Positions 16,805-25,177 are shown, numbered from the stretch's first letter. The stretch is DNA of 43,644 nt from Dehalococcoidia bacterium (GCA_009379925.1 WHSU01000028.1:1-43644), one strand, 5' to 3'. Notes: generated from the sequence alone by a model not told the origin. Program-made: numbers and translations.

Positions 16805-17766
16805 CGGCGACGGAATCACCGGAGCGCGAGCGGCTAGTCGAACGCATCCGCCGGTTCGGCGAGGTGGAGGCGGGACAGGGTGCCTCGCCGCTCTACGAGC
16901 GTCTGTGCCTGTTGATCGTCGAAGATGACGCGATGCTCGACCTCGCCGCGCAAGCGCAACCGGCACAGCCGCCGGCCAATCTGCTCCTCGGCGCCATCCA
17001 CGACCTCGTGCTCTCCGGCGCCGAGCATCCTCTCGCCTCGTGGTACCGGAGCGCTGGCGGCACCCGCGCCCCCGACGACCCGGCGCTCGCCGAGGTGCTC
17101 GCGGACTTCGCGCGGGTGCATCGCGACGCCATCATCGAACGGCTGCAAACACGCCTGGTGCAGACGAACGAGGTCCGGCGCTCCGGCTGCCTGCTGCCGG
17201 CGTTCGTGGCCGCCTACGTTGAGGGCGGCCACCGCCCGCTCGCCCTCCTCGAGGTCGGCCCGTCGGCCGGTCTGAACCTGCTGTTCGACCGCTACCGATA
17301 CGACTACGGGGACGGCCATTTTGCCGGAGACGCCGGCGCCGCGGTGGTCATCACGTCGGAAGCACGAGGCGCTCCACCGCCGGTCGTGGAGCCGTTCCCC
17401 GACGTAGCTTCGCGCGTCGGGATCGACGTCAACCCGCTCGACGTGCGCTCCGAGGGCGACATGCGCTGGCTGCGCGCCCTCGTGTGGCCGGAGCACCACG
17501 AGCGGCGCCGCCTGCTCGAAGCGGCCATCGAGGAAGCTCGCCGCGACCCACCACGCCTCCTCGGTGGCGACCTCTTCGAAGTATTGCCGCGCGAGTTGCG
17601 GGCGGTCGACGCCGGCGCGACGCCGGTCGTCTTCGCGACCTTCGTGCTCAACCAGTTCAACCGTGAGATGAAGGAGCGGCTGCGCGCCATCCTCGATGCG
17701 GAGTCCCACCGCAGGCCGGTCCACCTCGTCGTGATCGGCGGCAGCGAGTTCATCACAGGCGACTGA
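16801..17766 (+). CDS. DUF2332 family protein, shortened by an in-frame TGA
   Basis: A 321-residue frame. DUF2332 proteins are predicted enzymes of unknown activity with a methyltransferase-like core. Visible features are LPAFVAAYVEGGHRPLALLEVGPSAGLNLLFDRYRYDYG (about 133-171), RVGIDVNPLDV, and WPEHHERRRLLEAAIEEAR. The frame stops at TGA 17764-17766 after GGSEFITGD. The same frame continues beyond the stop for 43 codons with a proper family C-terminus (see next entry), so this copy looks interrupted. It starts with an ATGA overlap with thrC, implying one transcript. It may be a recent nonsense mutation, an assembly error, or stop readthrough. Confidence 0.8.
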   Translation: MTATESPERERLVERIRRFGEVEAGQGASPLYERLCLLIVEDDAMLDLAAQAQPAQPPANLLLGAIHDLVLSGAEHPLASWYRSAGGTRAPDDPALAEVLADFARVHRDAIIERLQTRLVQTNEVRRSGCLLPAFVAAYVEGGHRPLALLEVGPSAGLNLLFDRYRYDYGDGHFAGDAGAAVVITSEARGAPPPVVEPFPDVASRVGIDVNPLDVRSEGDMRWLRALVWPEHHERRRLLEAAIEEARRDPPRLLGGDLFEVLPRELRAVDAGATPVVFATFVLNQFNREMKERLRAILDAESHRRPVHLVVIGGSEFITGD

Positions 17767-17898
17767 GAACGCGACGGCTCGACGACGCTGTGGCTCGCGC
17801 GCCTCGATGCCGGCCACCGCACCGCTCGCCGCGTCGCGCGCTGCCACCCGCATGGCGCCTGGATCGAGTACGACCCGCAGCCGGAGATCGAGTGGTGA
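17767..17898 (+). pseudogene. In-frame continuation of the DUF2332 gene after the TGA
   Basis: 43 sense codons in the same frame as the DUF2332 gene, ending at TGA 17896-17898. The translation contains GSTTLWLARLDAGHR and RCHPHGAWIEYDP; an Arg/Trp stretch then HPHGxWxE is the expected C-terminal signature of DUF2332. With the TGA read as a residue (a single-base change from TGG would give Trp) the gene would encode 365 residues. No separate start codon or ribosome site is seen for the tail. Confidence 0.75.
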
Positions 17899-18270
17899 CG
17901 TCAGAAAATAAGGGGTTGAAGCAAACGGTCTGATCTCTCAGGCTGGATGCGGGCAGGAGGTGAGCTCAGACTCCGTTTCGCATCGCTCACGCGCGGATCT
18001 GGCTGCGCCAGTTCCTCACAACGAAACTCCGGCTTGGCGGCAGAGCCGCGACCGACCAAGAGATCCCTACCAGCGCCTCCGCCCCCCATCTGGAGGATCT
18101 GGACGACGGGATCGAGGGTTTTACAGCACCCAACCCCCTCGGCCTGATTGCCGCGATCGGCTTGTCGCGCGACGTGCCAGATGAAGAGATCGACGCGTTT
18201 CTCGAAGAGATATATGCGGAGCGCGAGCGTGATCTCGGCCGCCCCGTCGATCTTGACTGAAAGCCCGCCC
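17899..18270. other. 372-bp lower-GC gap between DUF2332 and the Eis-like gene
   Basis: This gap begins with a visibly A-rich stretch (GAAAATAAGGGG) and has lower GC than its neighbours. It holds the protein-like remnant described separately and no complete gene. The minus-strand frame over it is a shadow. Confidence 0.5.
17964..18260 (+). pseudogene. Antitoxin-like gene remnant without a start codon
   Basis: This frame follows a stop at 17961-17963 and ends at TGA 18258-18260. It has no ATG, GTG or TTG codon in frame. The last ~60 residues look like real protein: HLEDLDDGIEGF, LGLIAAIGLSRDVPDEEID and FLEEIYAERERDLGRPVDLD. An acidic C-terminal helix of this kind is common in VapB/Phd-type antitoxins, and the family resemblance is only by eye. 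The N-terminal half looks frameshifted or lost. No toxin gene is adjacent. It could also be an unrelated small gene broken by a frameshift. Confidence 0.35.
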
Positions 18271-19476
18271 CTACCAGGTGTGCTCCGCCTCGTGCGGTCG
18301 TCGCTTTGTGCGCAACGCGGCGTCCCACCGCGGGAGTGCCTGAGGGTCGCGCACGTCGAGCAGGCCCGCACGGCTCGTGTCGGTGGCGGTGATGCGGCCC
18401 CACACCATCGAGGCGAGGGTGTCCGGCGTCAGCGTGAAGTCCACGTCCTGACCATCGATGCGGGTGAGCGCGCTGGCCTCGGGGTCGGTCTCCAGCTGCC
18501 AGCTGCCGGCGTTCCACGGACAGACATCGTCCCGCAGCGCGAAGCGTAGCGTGGCGCGTTCCGGGTAGGGGCGCTGGGTCAGCGCGTCCTCGATGGTCAC
18601 GAAGCGGGCCATGATGCCGTCACGCGCGTGCAGGTCGAGCATCCGAGGCTCCACGAGCATGTTCGGCAGCGGGTCGTCGACGGGCGCGTTGTCCCAACGG
18701 ATCTCGCCCACGTTGTCGTACGAGCCGAGGATCCGCCAGAGCGCCTGGTAGGCCACCGGCGTCAGCGCGAAGAAGTCCATGACGCGCAGGTACTGGCTCG
18801 GTCCGAGGTCGCGACGCTGGAGGCCCGGCCCGGCGTGGTAGATGACATAACCCATCGCCTCGCCGTGCTCCTCGTACGCCAGGATCGTGCGCTGGTGGCC
18901 GGGAGGCGGCGGTGACAGCGGCCCCGAGTCCCACATCGCGCGGCCGCGGTGGACAAGACCGTTGCCGTCCTCGCGGAAGCGCCGGTAGACATCCACCAGC
19001 AGCCCGAACTCCTCCTGCAAGTCGACTTCGCGGACGTTGCCCGGCACATCGAGGGGATGCGCGAAGACGACCTGCCGGGGGTCGATGCGGTACGAGTGCC
19101 GGATGTTCACCGTCCCGTAGCCGTAGCGCTGGTAGATCGCCATCCACGCCGGGTGCAGCCCGGCCCACGCCACCTCGCCCGCCTCGTGCAACTGTTCGAA
19201 GTGCTTCGTGGCAATGGCGCGCAGGTTCCCGCGCCGGCGGTACGCCGGGTGCGTCGACACCCACGTCACGCCCGCGATCGGCACCGGCGGACCGTTGAAC
19301 CGGATCTGGAGCGGCCACGCCGCGTATGTCGTCGCCACGCGCCCGTCCTCGAACGCACAGAGCGTCCAGTCCGGGTGCGTGCCCTGGAACATCGAGGGGT
19401 CGAGTCCCAGTTGCCGCGCCGCCTGGCGGGCGACGTCCGGCATTTCCTCTGCGGTGGCCGGGCGGATCTCGCGCAT
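18271..19476 (-). CDS. Eis-like GNAT N-acetyltransferase
   Basis: A 401-residue protein with the three-part Eis layout. An N-terminal GNAT domain (about 1-135) contains VTWVSTHPAYRRRGNLRAIATKHFEQL, whose RRRGN is the acetyl-CoA pyrophosphate loop. A second GNAT-like region follows (about 150-290), then a C-terminal SCP2-like domain (about 300-401) with TLRFALRDDVCPWN and FTLTPDTLASMVWGRI. Mycobacterial Eis acetylates aminoglycosides and proteins; the substrate here is unknown. It is also related to the broader bacterial DUF4111/Eis-type families. The start ATG 19476 begins MREIRPATAEEM, the normal family start. The next minus-strand gene lies 29 bp away, so the methyltransferase and this gene may form an operon. 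Confidence 0.87.
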   Translation of the reverse strand: MREIRPATAEEMPDVARQAARQLGLDPSMFQGTHPDWTLCAFEDGRVATTYAAWPLQIRFNGPPVPIAGVTWVSTHPAYRRRGNLRAIATKHFEQLHEAGEVAWAGLHPAWMAIYQRYGYGTVNIRHSYRIDPRQVVFAHPLDVPGNVREVDLQEEFGLLVDVYRRFREDGNGLVHRGRAMWDSGPLSPPPPGHQRTILAYEEHGEAMGYVIYHAGPGLQRRDLGPSQYLRVMDFFALTPVAYQALWRILGSYDNVGEIRWDNAPVDDPLPNMLVEPRMLDLHARDGIMARFVTIEDALTQRPYPERATLRFALRDDVCPWNAGSWQLETDPEASALTRIDGQDVDFTLTPDTLASMVWGRITATDTSRAGLLDVRDPQALPRWDAALRTKRRPHEAEHTW

Positions 19477-19505
19477 GCGGTGCCTCGGTCTCGTGGTCGC
19501 AGCGG

Positions 19506-20594
19506 CTACTGGTGTAGCCGGTAGAAGCGGAAGAAGTCGTTCTCGATCGGGAGCACCTCGACGTCACGGAAGCCGGCGTCACTCGCGTAGCGTCGAAGGG
19601 TGTCCGGCCGGAGCACGGTACCCGTGGCCGCGCTCGGCGACTCCGCCATCCCGTTCGTCAGGCAGATCAGGACGCTGTAGCCGTACATCAGCCGCTCGAT
19701 GTCGTCGCCCGGCGCGCCGAATTGCTCCGCGACGCGCTCGTCCATGACCAGCACACAGCCGTCCGGCTTCACCAGCCGGCGCATGGTTTCCAGGACCGCG
19801 GTCGGCTGTGCCAGGTCGTGCAGCGCCTCGAAGATCGTGACGAGGTCGTACTGCCCCTCCAGCTCCGGGTCCCCCGCGTCCCGCGCGTGGAACTGGACAC
19901 GGTCACCGACGCCCGCCTCGGCCGCGGCCGCCCGGGCCGCGTCGATGGCTGGGGCGTCCGGGTCGAAGCCGTCCACCCGCGCGTTGGGGTAGGCCCGCGC
20001 CATGCCGATACTCGACCAGCCGAGGCCGCACGCGATATCGGCGACGCGAGACGACGCGCCCTGCAGTTGCGCGTGCACATCGGGCATGGCGGGCAGCCAT
20101 TCCTGGCCGAGCAGTTGGAGGAACGGGACGCGGTTCGCGTCCCCCTGGGCCACACGCAGGTCGTCCCCGTACGCACCCCACGGCACCCCGCTCCCCTCAC
20201 GGAAGACGCGTACGAGGTCGTCCAGCACGTGTCCGGGGCTCACGGCCAGGCGGGCAAAGGGGGCCATGAACGACAGGCTCTCGCGGTCGGCCAGCACATC
20301 CGCGTGCTCCGGCGACAGGATGAATCGATGCGTCGCGCCGGCGCCGTCCGTCTGCACCTCGAGCACGCCCGCGACCGCCTGTTGCTCCAGCCACTCGCGC
20401 GCGTATCGCTCCTGCGTCCCGGTACGTTCCGCCAGGCCGACGGCCGTCAGCGGACCGCCGTCGGCCAGCGCTCGGTAGTAGCCGAGGCGGTCGCCCAGGT
20501 AGAGCGCGGTCGTCTCCATGGTGGCGATCACGCCGCTGAGCACGCGCTCGGCAAACTGGTCCCGCCGCTCGGTATCGATGGTCATCCCCGCCAT
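19506..20594 (-). CDS. Winged-helix SAM-dependent methyltransferase (Rv2258c-like)
   Basis: A 362-residue protein. The N-terminal ~95 residues form a winged helix with LADGGPLTAVGLAERTGTQERYAREWLEQQAVAGVL, characteristic of this methyltransferase group. The C-terminal class I core has VADIACGLGWSSIGMARAYP (SAM motif I), DGFDPDAPAIDAARAAAAEAG (motif II), QFHARD and ALHDLAQPTAVLETMRRLVKPDG. The start is ATG 20594, preceded by GGAGA; the ATG nine bases later is also possible. A TATCAT -10-like element is at 20732-20727 on the minus strand. Substrate unknown; the family includes small-molecule methyltransferases. It precedes the Eis-like gene by 29 bp on the same strand. Confidence 0.88.
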   Translation of the reverse strand: MAGMTIDTERRDQFAERVLSGVIATMETTALYLGDRLGYYRALADGGPLTAVGLAERTGTQERYAREWLEQQAVAGVLEVQTDGAGATHRFILSPEHADVLADRESLSFMAPFARLAVSPGHVLDDLVRVFREGSGVPWGAYGDDLRVAQGDANRVPFLQLLGQEWLPAMPDVHAQLQGASSRVADIACGLGWSSIGMARAYPNARVDGFDPDAPAIDAARAAAAEAGVGDRVQFHARDAGDPELEGQYDLVTIFEALHDLAQPTAVLETMRRLVKPDGCVLVMDERVAEQFGAPGDDIERLMYGYSVLICLTNGMAESPSAATGTVLRPDTLRRYASDAGFRDVEVLPIENDFFRFYRLHQ

Positions 20595-20776
20595 TTCGTC
20601 TCCAGGCCGCCTGCAGCACCGGGCAGACGCCTCCCCTCGAGGTGAGACCGGCACCCGATGGGATGCGCGTCCATGCGGCCTTCCGCCGTTCCCTCGATGG
20701 TGCGGCCGCCGCGAAATAAGGGTCGCATGATACCGCGTCACCCATGACTGCGACCCGGCGCGCCCGAAGACTCCCC

Positions 20777-20782
20777 TATACT
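20777..20782 (+). promoter_or_regulatory. -10-like TATACT before the slipin gene
   Basis: CTATACTCC occurs 59 bp upstream of the chosen slipin start. The similar TTATACTCC lies upstream of fhs (23461-23469). No matching -35 is visible. Confidence 0.4.
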
Positions 20783-20840
20783 CCCCGTGGACGCTCGCCA
20801 TGGCCACAATCCGAGCGAGCCCGCGCGCCAGGGGGTGCCC

Positions 20841-21725
20841 ATGTTTTTCATCAGTGTCGTCAAGCAGTACGAACGCGCGGTCATCTTCCGCCTCGGCCGC
20901 TACGTTGGCACGCGCGGTCCCGGGCTGGTGATCCTGGTCCCGTTCATCGACCGCGGCGTGAAAGTCGACATGCGAGAGCAAGTGCTCGATGAGCCTGCCG
21001 GGTCGTCGATCACCGAGGACAACGCGCTCGTCGACATCGACTACGTCGTGTACATGCGCGTGGTGGACGCCGAGGCGGCGATCATCAACGTGCAGGACGC
21101 CACCCGCGCCGTGCGCAACCTCGCCACGACCACGCTGCGCTCGGTCGTCGGGGACATCACGGTGGAGGAAGTGCTCTCGCAGCGCGAGCGCATCAACCAG
21201 CTGCTGCAGACCAAGCTCTCGACGGAAACCGTGCGCTGGGGCGTCGAGGTGAAGGCGGTCGAAATCCGCGAGATCACGCCGCAGCAGGACATCCAGCACG
21301 CCATGACGCGGTTGCTGACCGCCGACCGCACCAAGCGCGCCCTGATCACGGAGTCCGAGGGCGACCGCCAGGCCGCCATCAACCGCGCCGAGGGCGCCAA
21401 GCAGGCCTCGATCCTCGAGGCGGAGGGCGCTCGCGAGTCGCAGATCCTGCGCGCCGAGGGCTCCCGGCAGGCCGCCATCCTCAACGCCGAAGGCTATTCG
21501 CTAGGCCTCGAGCGCATCTACGCCGTTGCGCAGCGCGTGGACGCGAACACGATGGGCTTGCAGTACCTCGACATGATGAAGGCCCTGGGTGAGGGCGCCT
21601 CCACGAAGTGGATCATCCCCATGGACATCGCGGCAGTCGCCGGGGGCATCTCGGAGACCCTCGCCGGCATCGGACGCGACCGTGGCTCCAACGGGCCGAG
21701 CCCCTCGGGCGGCGGCGCTACCTAG
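20841..21725 (+). CDS. Slipin / stomatin-like SPFH protein lacking the usual N-terminal anchor
   Basis: A 294-residue SPFH protein. It has VKQYERAVIFRLGRYVGTRGPGL, IDRGVKVDMREQVLDEP, and QDATRAVRNLATTTLRSVVGDITVEEVLSQRERIN, the core of the SPFH domain (about 8-165). A coiled-coil region follows with repeated AEGAxQASIL-like units (about 178-225), which mediates assembly. Slipins form membrane-associated rings and often pair with NfeD. The usual N-terminal membrane hairpin is missing: only eight residues precede YERAVIF. The ATG at 20841 follows AGGGGGTG. A GTG at 20787 is in frame but adds only a polar sequence. NfeD is encoded nearby but on the other strand, with a DinB gene between. Confidence 0.9.
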   Translation: MFFISVVKQYERAVIFRLGRYVGTRGPGLVILVPFIDRGVKVDMREQVLDEPAGSSITEDNALVDIDYVVYMRVVDAEAAIINVQDATRAVRNLATTTLRSVVGDITVEEVLSQRERINQLLQTKLSTETVRWGVEVKAVEIREITPQQDIQHAMTRLLTADRTKRALITESEGDRQAAINRAEGAKQASILEAEGARESQILRAEGSRQAAILNAEGYSLGLERIYAVAQRVDANTMGLQYLDMMKALGEGASTKWIIPMDIAAVAGGISETLAGIGRDRGSNGPSPSGGGAT

Positions 21726-21740
21726 CGAGCCGGAGGAGAG

Positions 21741-22193
21741 ATGCCCGAGGACCGCGCCACGCTCCTGGAGCACTACCGCCAGATGCGGGGTGAGTTGCTG
21801 GCGGCTATCGACGGCCTGGGCGATGCGCAGATGACCGAGCGGTCTCTCGATGGCTGGTCGGTCAAGGACCACCTGGCGCACATCGCGCTGTGGGACGACC
21901 TCCGGGCCGGCGAGGTGGCCCGCATCTCGGCCGGCCACGGGTCCGCCTGGCGTATGACCGGCGAGCAGGACGAGGCCTTGAATGGGCTCGCCCACGACCT
22001 GCGCCGCGACCTGTCGCTGGAGCAGGTGCGCTGGGAGTTGGAGTCGTCGGGACAGCGCCTGCTGGAGGCGCTCGCGTCGGCCTCAGCCGCCGGGTTGGAC
22101 GCCTCGAGGTACGGTGAGGCGGGGCTCGTCAGCCGCCACGAAGCGCAACACACCGGGTGGATCGCGCGCTGGCGGACCGAGCGGGGCCTGTAG
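21741..22193 (+). CDS. DinB-like four-helix metalloprotein
   Basis: A 150-residue DinB/YfiT-type protein. It starts MPEDRATLLEHYRQMRGELLAAI. It has the DGWSVKDHLAHIALWDD motif, with the first metal His in DHLAH (about 46-49), and the second motif SRHEAQHTGWIARW (His pair about 131-135). These four-helix proteins bind metal ions and include thiol-dependent transferases; no substrate is predictable. The start ATG follows AGGAGAG. It is 15 bp after the slipin gene on the same strand, so co-transcription is likely. It ends 24 bp before the convergent NfeD gene. Confidence 0.9.
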   Translation: MPEDRATLLEHYRQMRGELLAAIDGLGDAQMTERSLDGWSVKDHLAHIALWDDLRAGEVARISAGHGSAWRMTGEQDEALNGLAHDLRRDLSLEQVRWELESSGQRLLEALASASAAGLDASRYGEAGLVSRHEAQHTGWIARWRTERGL

Positions 22194-22217
22194 CGTCCGC
22201 GCCTCGACTGGCACGCG

Positions 22218-23369
22218 CTACAGCAGGCGGCCGCCGCTCTGCTCGCTGCCGGCGATGTGCCCGCGCGCGATCAGCACGAACGCCCCACCGATGAGCAGGA
22301 CGAGCGTCCCGAGGACGACCGCCGCCACCGTCAGGATGCCGGTGATCGTCAGCGCCGTCGACAGCTGACCGAGCACGATCGCGAACCCGGCGACCAGTGC
22401 CACAGCGGCGCCCGCGCCCAGGATGCCGCCGCTGGGGACGAACGCCTCCAGCACGCCCAGTGCGACCCCGATCAGGATGAACGCGAACGCAGCCTCGCCC
22501 GGCAGTAGCGTCCCCAGCCCCAGGAACGCCGCGAGCAGGGCGAGCACGCCGACCGTGCCCGGCAGGAAGAGGCCGGGCGCGAAGAACTCGATCCCGATCC
22601 CCGCGACACCCAGGAGGAACAACAGCGACACGATCACCGGGTCGCTGAAAATCGACAACACGCGCTCGTACACGTTGGGGGTGTGCGAGACGCGCGGCGC
22701 CGTCCCCAGGTCGAGCGTCATCACGGTGCCGTCGAGCAGCGTCACCTCGCGCCCGTCCGCCGCCGCCACGAACGCATCGAGGTCCGGGGCCGTCAGGTCG
22801 ACGACCCCCTGCTCGACGGCGTCCGAGGGCGACGCGGAGATGGCCTCCCGGACGGCCCGCTCGGCCCAGTCCGCGTTGCGTCCGCGCAGCTCGGCCACGC
22901 CGCGCGCGAAGGCGACGGTGTCGTTCGTCACCTTCTCCCCCATGGCGCCCTCGATATCCCCGCCCGTGCCGGTCACCGGCGTCGCGGCGCCGATCGTGGT
23001 GTTTGGGGCCATCCCCGCGATGTTGCCGGCCATCACCACGAATGTGCCGGCGGAGGCGGCCGCCGCGCCGGCCGGCCCCACGAAGGTGAGCACCGGCACG
23101 CTCGACCGCTCGATGCGCCCCACGATCTCCTTCATGGCGTTGATCTCGCCGCCCGGCGTGTCCACCTCGATCACCACGGCGCGCGCGTCGTGGTCCTCGG
23201 CCTGGGTGAGCACGCGGTCGACGTAGCGCGCGCTGGCCGCGTTGATCACCCCGTCGAACTCCACAACGTGGACGGCGTCCGGCGTCTCCGCCGGCGCGCA
23301 CGCCACGAGGACGGCGACGGCCAGCGCCACGCAGAGGGCCAGTGGACCGCGGGCGGGTCGTCGACGCAT
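22218..23369 (-). CDS. nfeD: NfeD-like ClpP-class serine protease with C-terminal membrane segments, lacking the OB domain
   Basis: A 383-residue lipoprotein-type protease. The N-terminus has a hydrophobic stretch with lipobox LVAC (Cys24). The protease domain contains VVIEVDTPGG (66-74), the nucleophile region GAAAASAGT with Ser106, and GAMGEKVTND with catalytic Lys146. About four membrane segments follow from residue 245 (SLLFLLGVAGIGIEFF, GVLALLAAFLGLG and so on). It ends GHIAGSEQSGGRLL just after the last membrane segment, so the C-terminal OB-fold (NfeD domain) of full-length proteins is missing. The ATG at 23369 has GAGGAG seven bases upstream. Truncated forms exist elsewhere, so loss need not be inactivating. 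Its usual partner, a slipin, faces it. Confidence 0.88.
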   Translation of the reverse strand: MRRRPARGPLALCVALAVAVLVACAPAETPDAVHVVEFDGVINAASARYVDRVLTQAEDHDARAVVIEVDTPGGEINAMKEIVGRIERSSVPVLTFVGPAGAAAASAGTFVVMAGNIAGMAPNTTIGAATPVTGTGGDIEGAMGEKVTNDTVAFARGVAELRGRNADWAERAVREAISASPSDAVEQGVVDLTAPDLDAFVAAADGREVTLLDGTVMTLDLGTAPRVSHTPNVYERVLSIFSDPVIVSLLFLLGVAGIGIEFFAPGLFLPGTVGVLALLAAFLGLGTLLPGEAAFAFILIGVALGVLEAFVPSGGILGAGAAVALVAGFAIVLGQLSTALTITGILTVAAVVLGTLVLLIGGAFVLIARGHIAGSEQSGGRLL

Positions 23370-23461
23370 GCGGGCACTCCTCGAATGGCCGGGCAGCCGG
23401 TTGGCTGAGGATACGCTGACGAGGGCCGCCCGGGCGCGCCGACGTATCGGCGGGCTCGCGT

Positions 23462-23467
23462 TATACT
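23462..23467 (+). promoter_or_regulatory. -10-like TATACT before fhs
   Basis: TTATACTCC at 23461-23469, about 52 bp before the fhs start. It shares TATACTCC with the element upstream of the slipin gene. The hexamer 17 bp upstream (CCGACG) is a poor -35. Confidence 0.4.
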
Positions 23468-23518
23468 CCGCGGGATTGCCACGGCCGCTCGAGGCCGCGC
23501 GATGTAGGGGAGGCGCCG

Positions 23519-25153
23519 TTGCGTGCGATCGCGGAGGTCGCGGCTCAAATGGGGCTGCGCTGGGACGACCTGGAGCCCCACGGGCGCGACAAGGCGAAGG
23601 TGCCACTGCACGCGTTCCCCACCACCACGGACCCCGCGAAGCTGATCGTCGTGACCGCGATCACGCCCACACCGGCCGGCGAGGGCAAGACCACCACCTC
23701 CGTCGGCCTTGTGGATGGGCTCGCCGCCATCGGGAAGCGGCCCGTGCTCACGATCCGCCAGCCCTCCCTCGGACCGCTCTTCGGACGCAAGGGCGGCGGC
23801 ACGGGAGGTGGACGCGCGACCGCGGAACCCGCCACCGACATCAACCTGCACTTCACGGGCGACTTCCACGCCATCGAGTCGGCGCACAACTTCCTCGCCG
23901 CGATGGCCGACAACGCGGCGCACAACGGCGACATCGCCGGCTTCAGCGGCCAGAACATCACCTGGCGCCGCGTCACGGACGCCGAGGACCGCGCGCTGCG
24001 GCGCGTCATCATCGGCGTCGGCGGCCGCGCGGACGGCCCCCTGCGCGAGACGGGCTTCGACATCTCCGCCGCCTCCGAGATCATGGCGATCCTCGCGCTG
24101 GCGAAGGACTACGACGACCTGCGGGCGCGCCTCAGCAGCATCGTGGTGGGCTGGGCGAACGGGGGCCGCGACCCGGTCACGGCCACCGACGTCCGCGCCG
24201 TGGGCTCGATGATGGTGCTCCTCAAGGACGCGCTGAAGCCCAACCTGGTGCAGACCGCCGAGGGCAACCCGGCCCTGGTCCACACCGGCCCGTTCGGCAA
24301 CATCGCCCACGGATGCTCCTCGATCGTCGCCGACACGCTCGCCCGTGCCTGCGCGGACTACGTCGTGACCGAGGCGGGGTTCGGCGCCGACCTGGGCTTC
24401 GAGAAGTTCATGGACATCAAGGTACGGCAGGGTGGCCCGGAGCCCGCGGCCGCCGTGGTGGTCGCCACCGTCCGAGGCCTCAAGTGGCACGGCGGCGTCG
24501 AGGCCAGGGACCTCGGGACGCCGAACGTGCAGGCGGTGCACGACGGTAGCGCCAACCTGCGCCACGCCGTCCAGATCGTGCGCCGCTACGGCCTCCCGGC
24601 CGTCGTCGCCATCAACCGCTTCCCGGACGACACGCCGGAGGAGATCGCGGAGGTGCAGCGCGCGGCCCTCGAGGCGGGTGCGCTGGCCGCGGTGGAGGCG
24701 AAAGGCTTCGCCGAGGGCGGCGGGGGGATGACGGAGCTGGCGCACGCCGTCGTCTCCGCTGCGGAGGCGGGCGCGGACGTGAAGCTGCTGTACCAGGACG
24801 AGGACCGCGTGACGAAGAAGGTCGACGCGCTCGCCTCGAACCTGTTCATGGCGGGCGAAGTGACGTGGGGGCCGCGCACCCGCACGACCGCGCGGCGCTT
24901 CGAGGAGAACGGCTGGGACTTCCCGATCTGCGTGGCGAAGACACACCTCTCGATCTCTGCGAACCCCCGGCTGCGTGGCGCGCCCGAGGGACACACCTTC
25001 CCCGTGACGGAACTGCGCATCGCCGCCGGCGCGAGACAGATCATCTGCCTGGCCGGCGACATCATGACGTTGCCGGGGCTACCGTCGGACCCGAACGCCT
25101 ACGACATCGACCTCACCCCGGGCGGCGAAGCCGTGGGGCTGCTCGGGACGTAG
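23519..25153 (+). CDS. fhs: Formate-tetrahydrofolate ligase
   Basis: Makes 10-formyl-THF from formate, THF and ATP. The 544-residue protein is near family length (about 555). Visible are VVTAITPTPAGEGKTTTSVGL (P-loop about 46-65), RQPSLGPLFGRKGGGTGGG, FTGDFHAIESAHNFLAAMADN, and the C-terminal RIAAGARQIICLAGDIMTLPGLP. The start is TTG 23519 with GGGGAGG five bases upstream; the homologous N-terminus (IAEVAAQMGL, DDLEPHGRDKAKV) begins right there. No neighbouring folD/fchA is present, so its role in a C1 pathway is open: purine synthesis, formate use or serine metabolism are all possible. Confidence 0.95.
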   Translation: MRAIAEVAAQMGLRWDDLEPHGRDKAKVPLHAFPTTTDPAKLIVVTAITPTPAGEGKTTTSVGLVDGLAAIGKRPVLTIRQPSLGPLFGRKGGGTGGGRATAEPATDINLHFTGDFHAIESAHNFLAAMADNAAHNGDIAGFSGQNITWRRVTDAEDRALRRVIIGVGGRADGPLRETGFDISAASEIMAILALAKDYDDLRARLSSIVVGWANGGRDPVTATDVRAVGSMMVLLKDALKPNLVQTAEGNPALVHTGPFGNIAHGCSSIVADTLARACADYVVTEAGFGADLGFEKFMDIKVRQGGPEPAAAVVVATVRGLKWHGGVEARDLGTPNVQAVHDGSANLRHAVQIVRRYGLPAVVAINRFPDDTPEEIAEVQRAALEAGALAAVEAKGFAEGGGGMTELAHAVVSAAEAGADVKLLYQDEDRVTKKVDALASNLFMAGEVTWGPRTRTTARRFEENGWDFPICVAKTHLSISANPRLRGAPEGHTFPVTELRIAAGARQIICLAGDIMTLPGLPSDPNAYDIDLTPGGEAVGLLGT

Positions 25154-25158
25154 CCCCA

Positions 25159-25170
25159 CCGGTCGACCGG
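25159..25170. terminator. 12-bp palindrome between convergent fhs and usp genes
   Basis: The perfect palindrome CCGGTCGACCGG lies in the 24-bp space between the fhs and usp stop codons. It could act as a bidirectional stem, but no loop or T-tract is visible. Confidence 0.3.
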
Positions 25171-25177
25171 GCAGCCG

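Noticed and set aside
17764..17766. TGA as selenocysteine in DUF2332
   Set aside because: No SECIS-like hairpin was recognised just downstream and no Sec-related gene is in the window. A nonsense mutation or sequencing error is simpler, though not excluded.
23246..24994. Long minus-strand frame of 582 codons opposite fhs
   Set aside because: It is the antisense shadow of fhs; the plus strand has the full, well-conserved FTHFS motifs.
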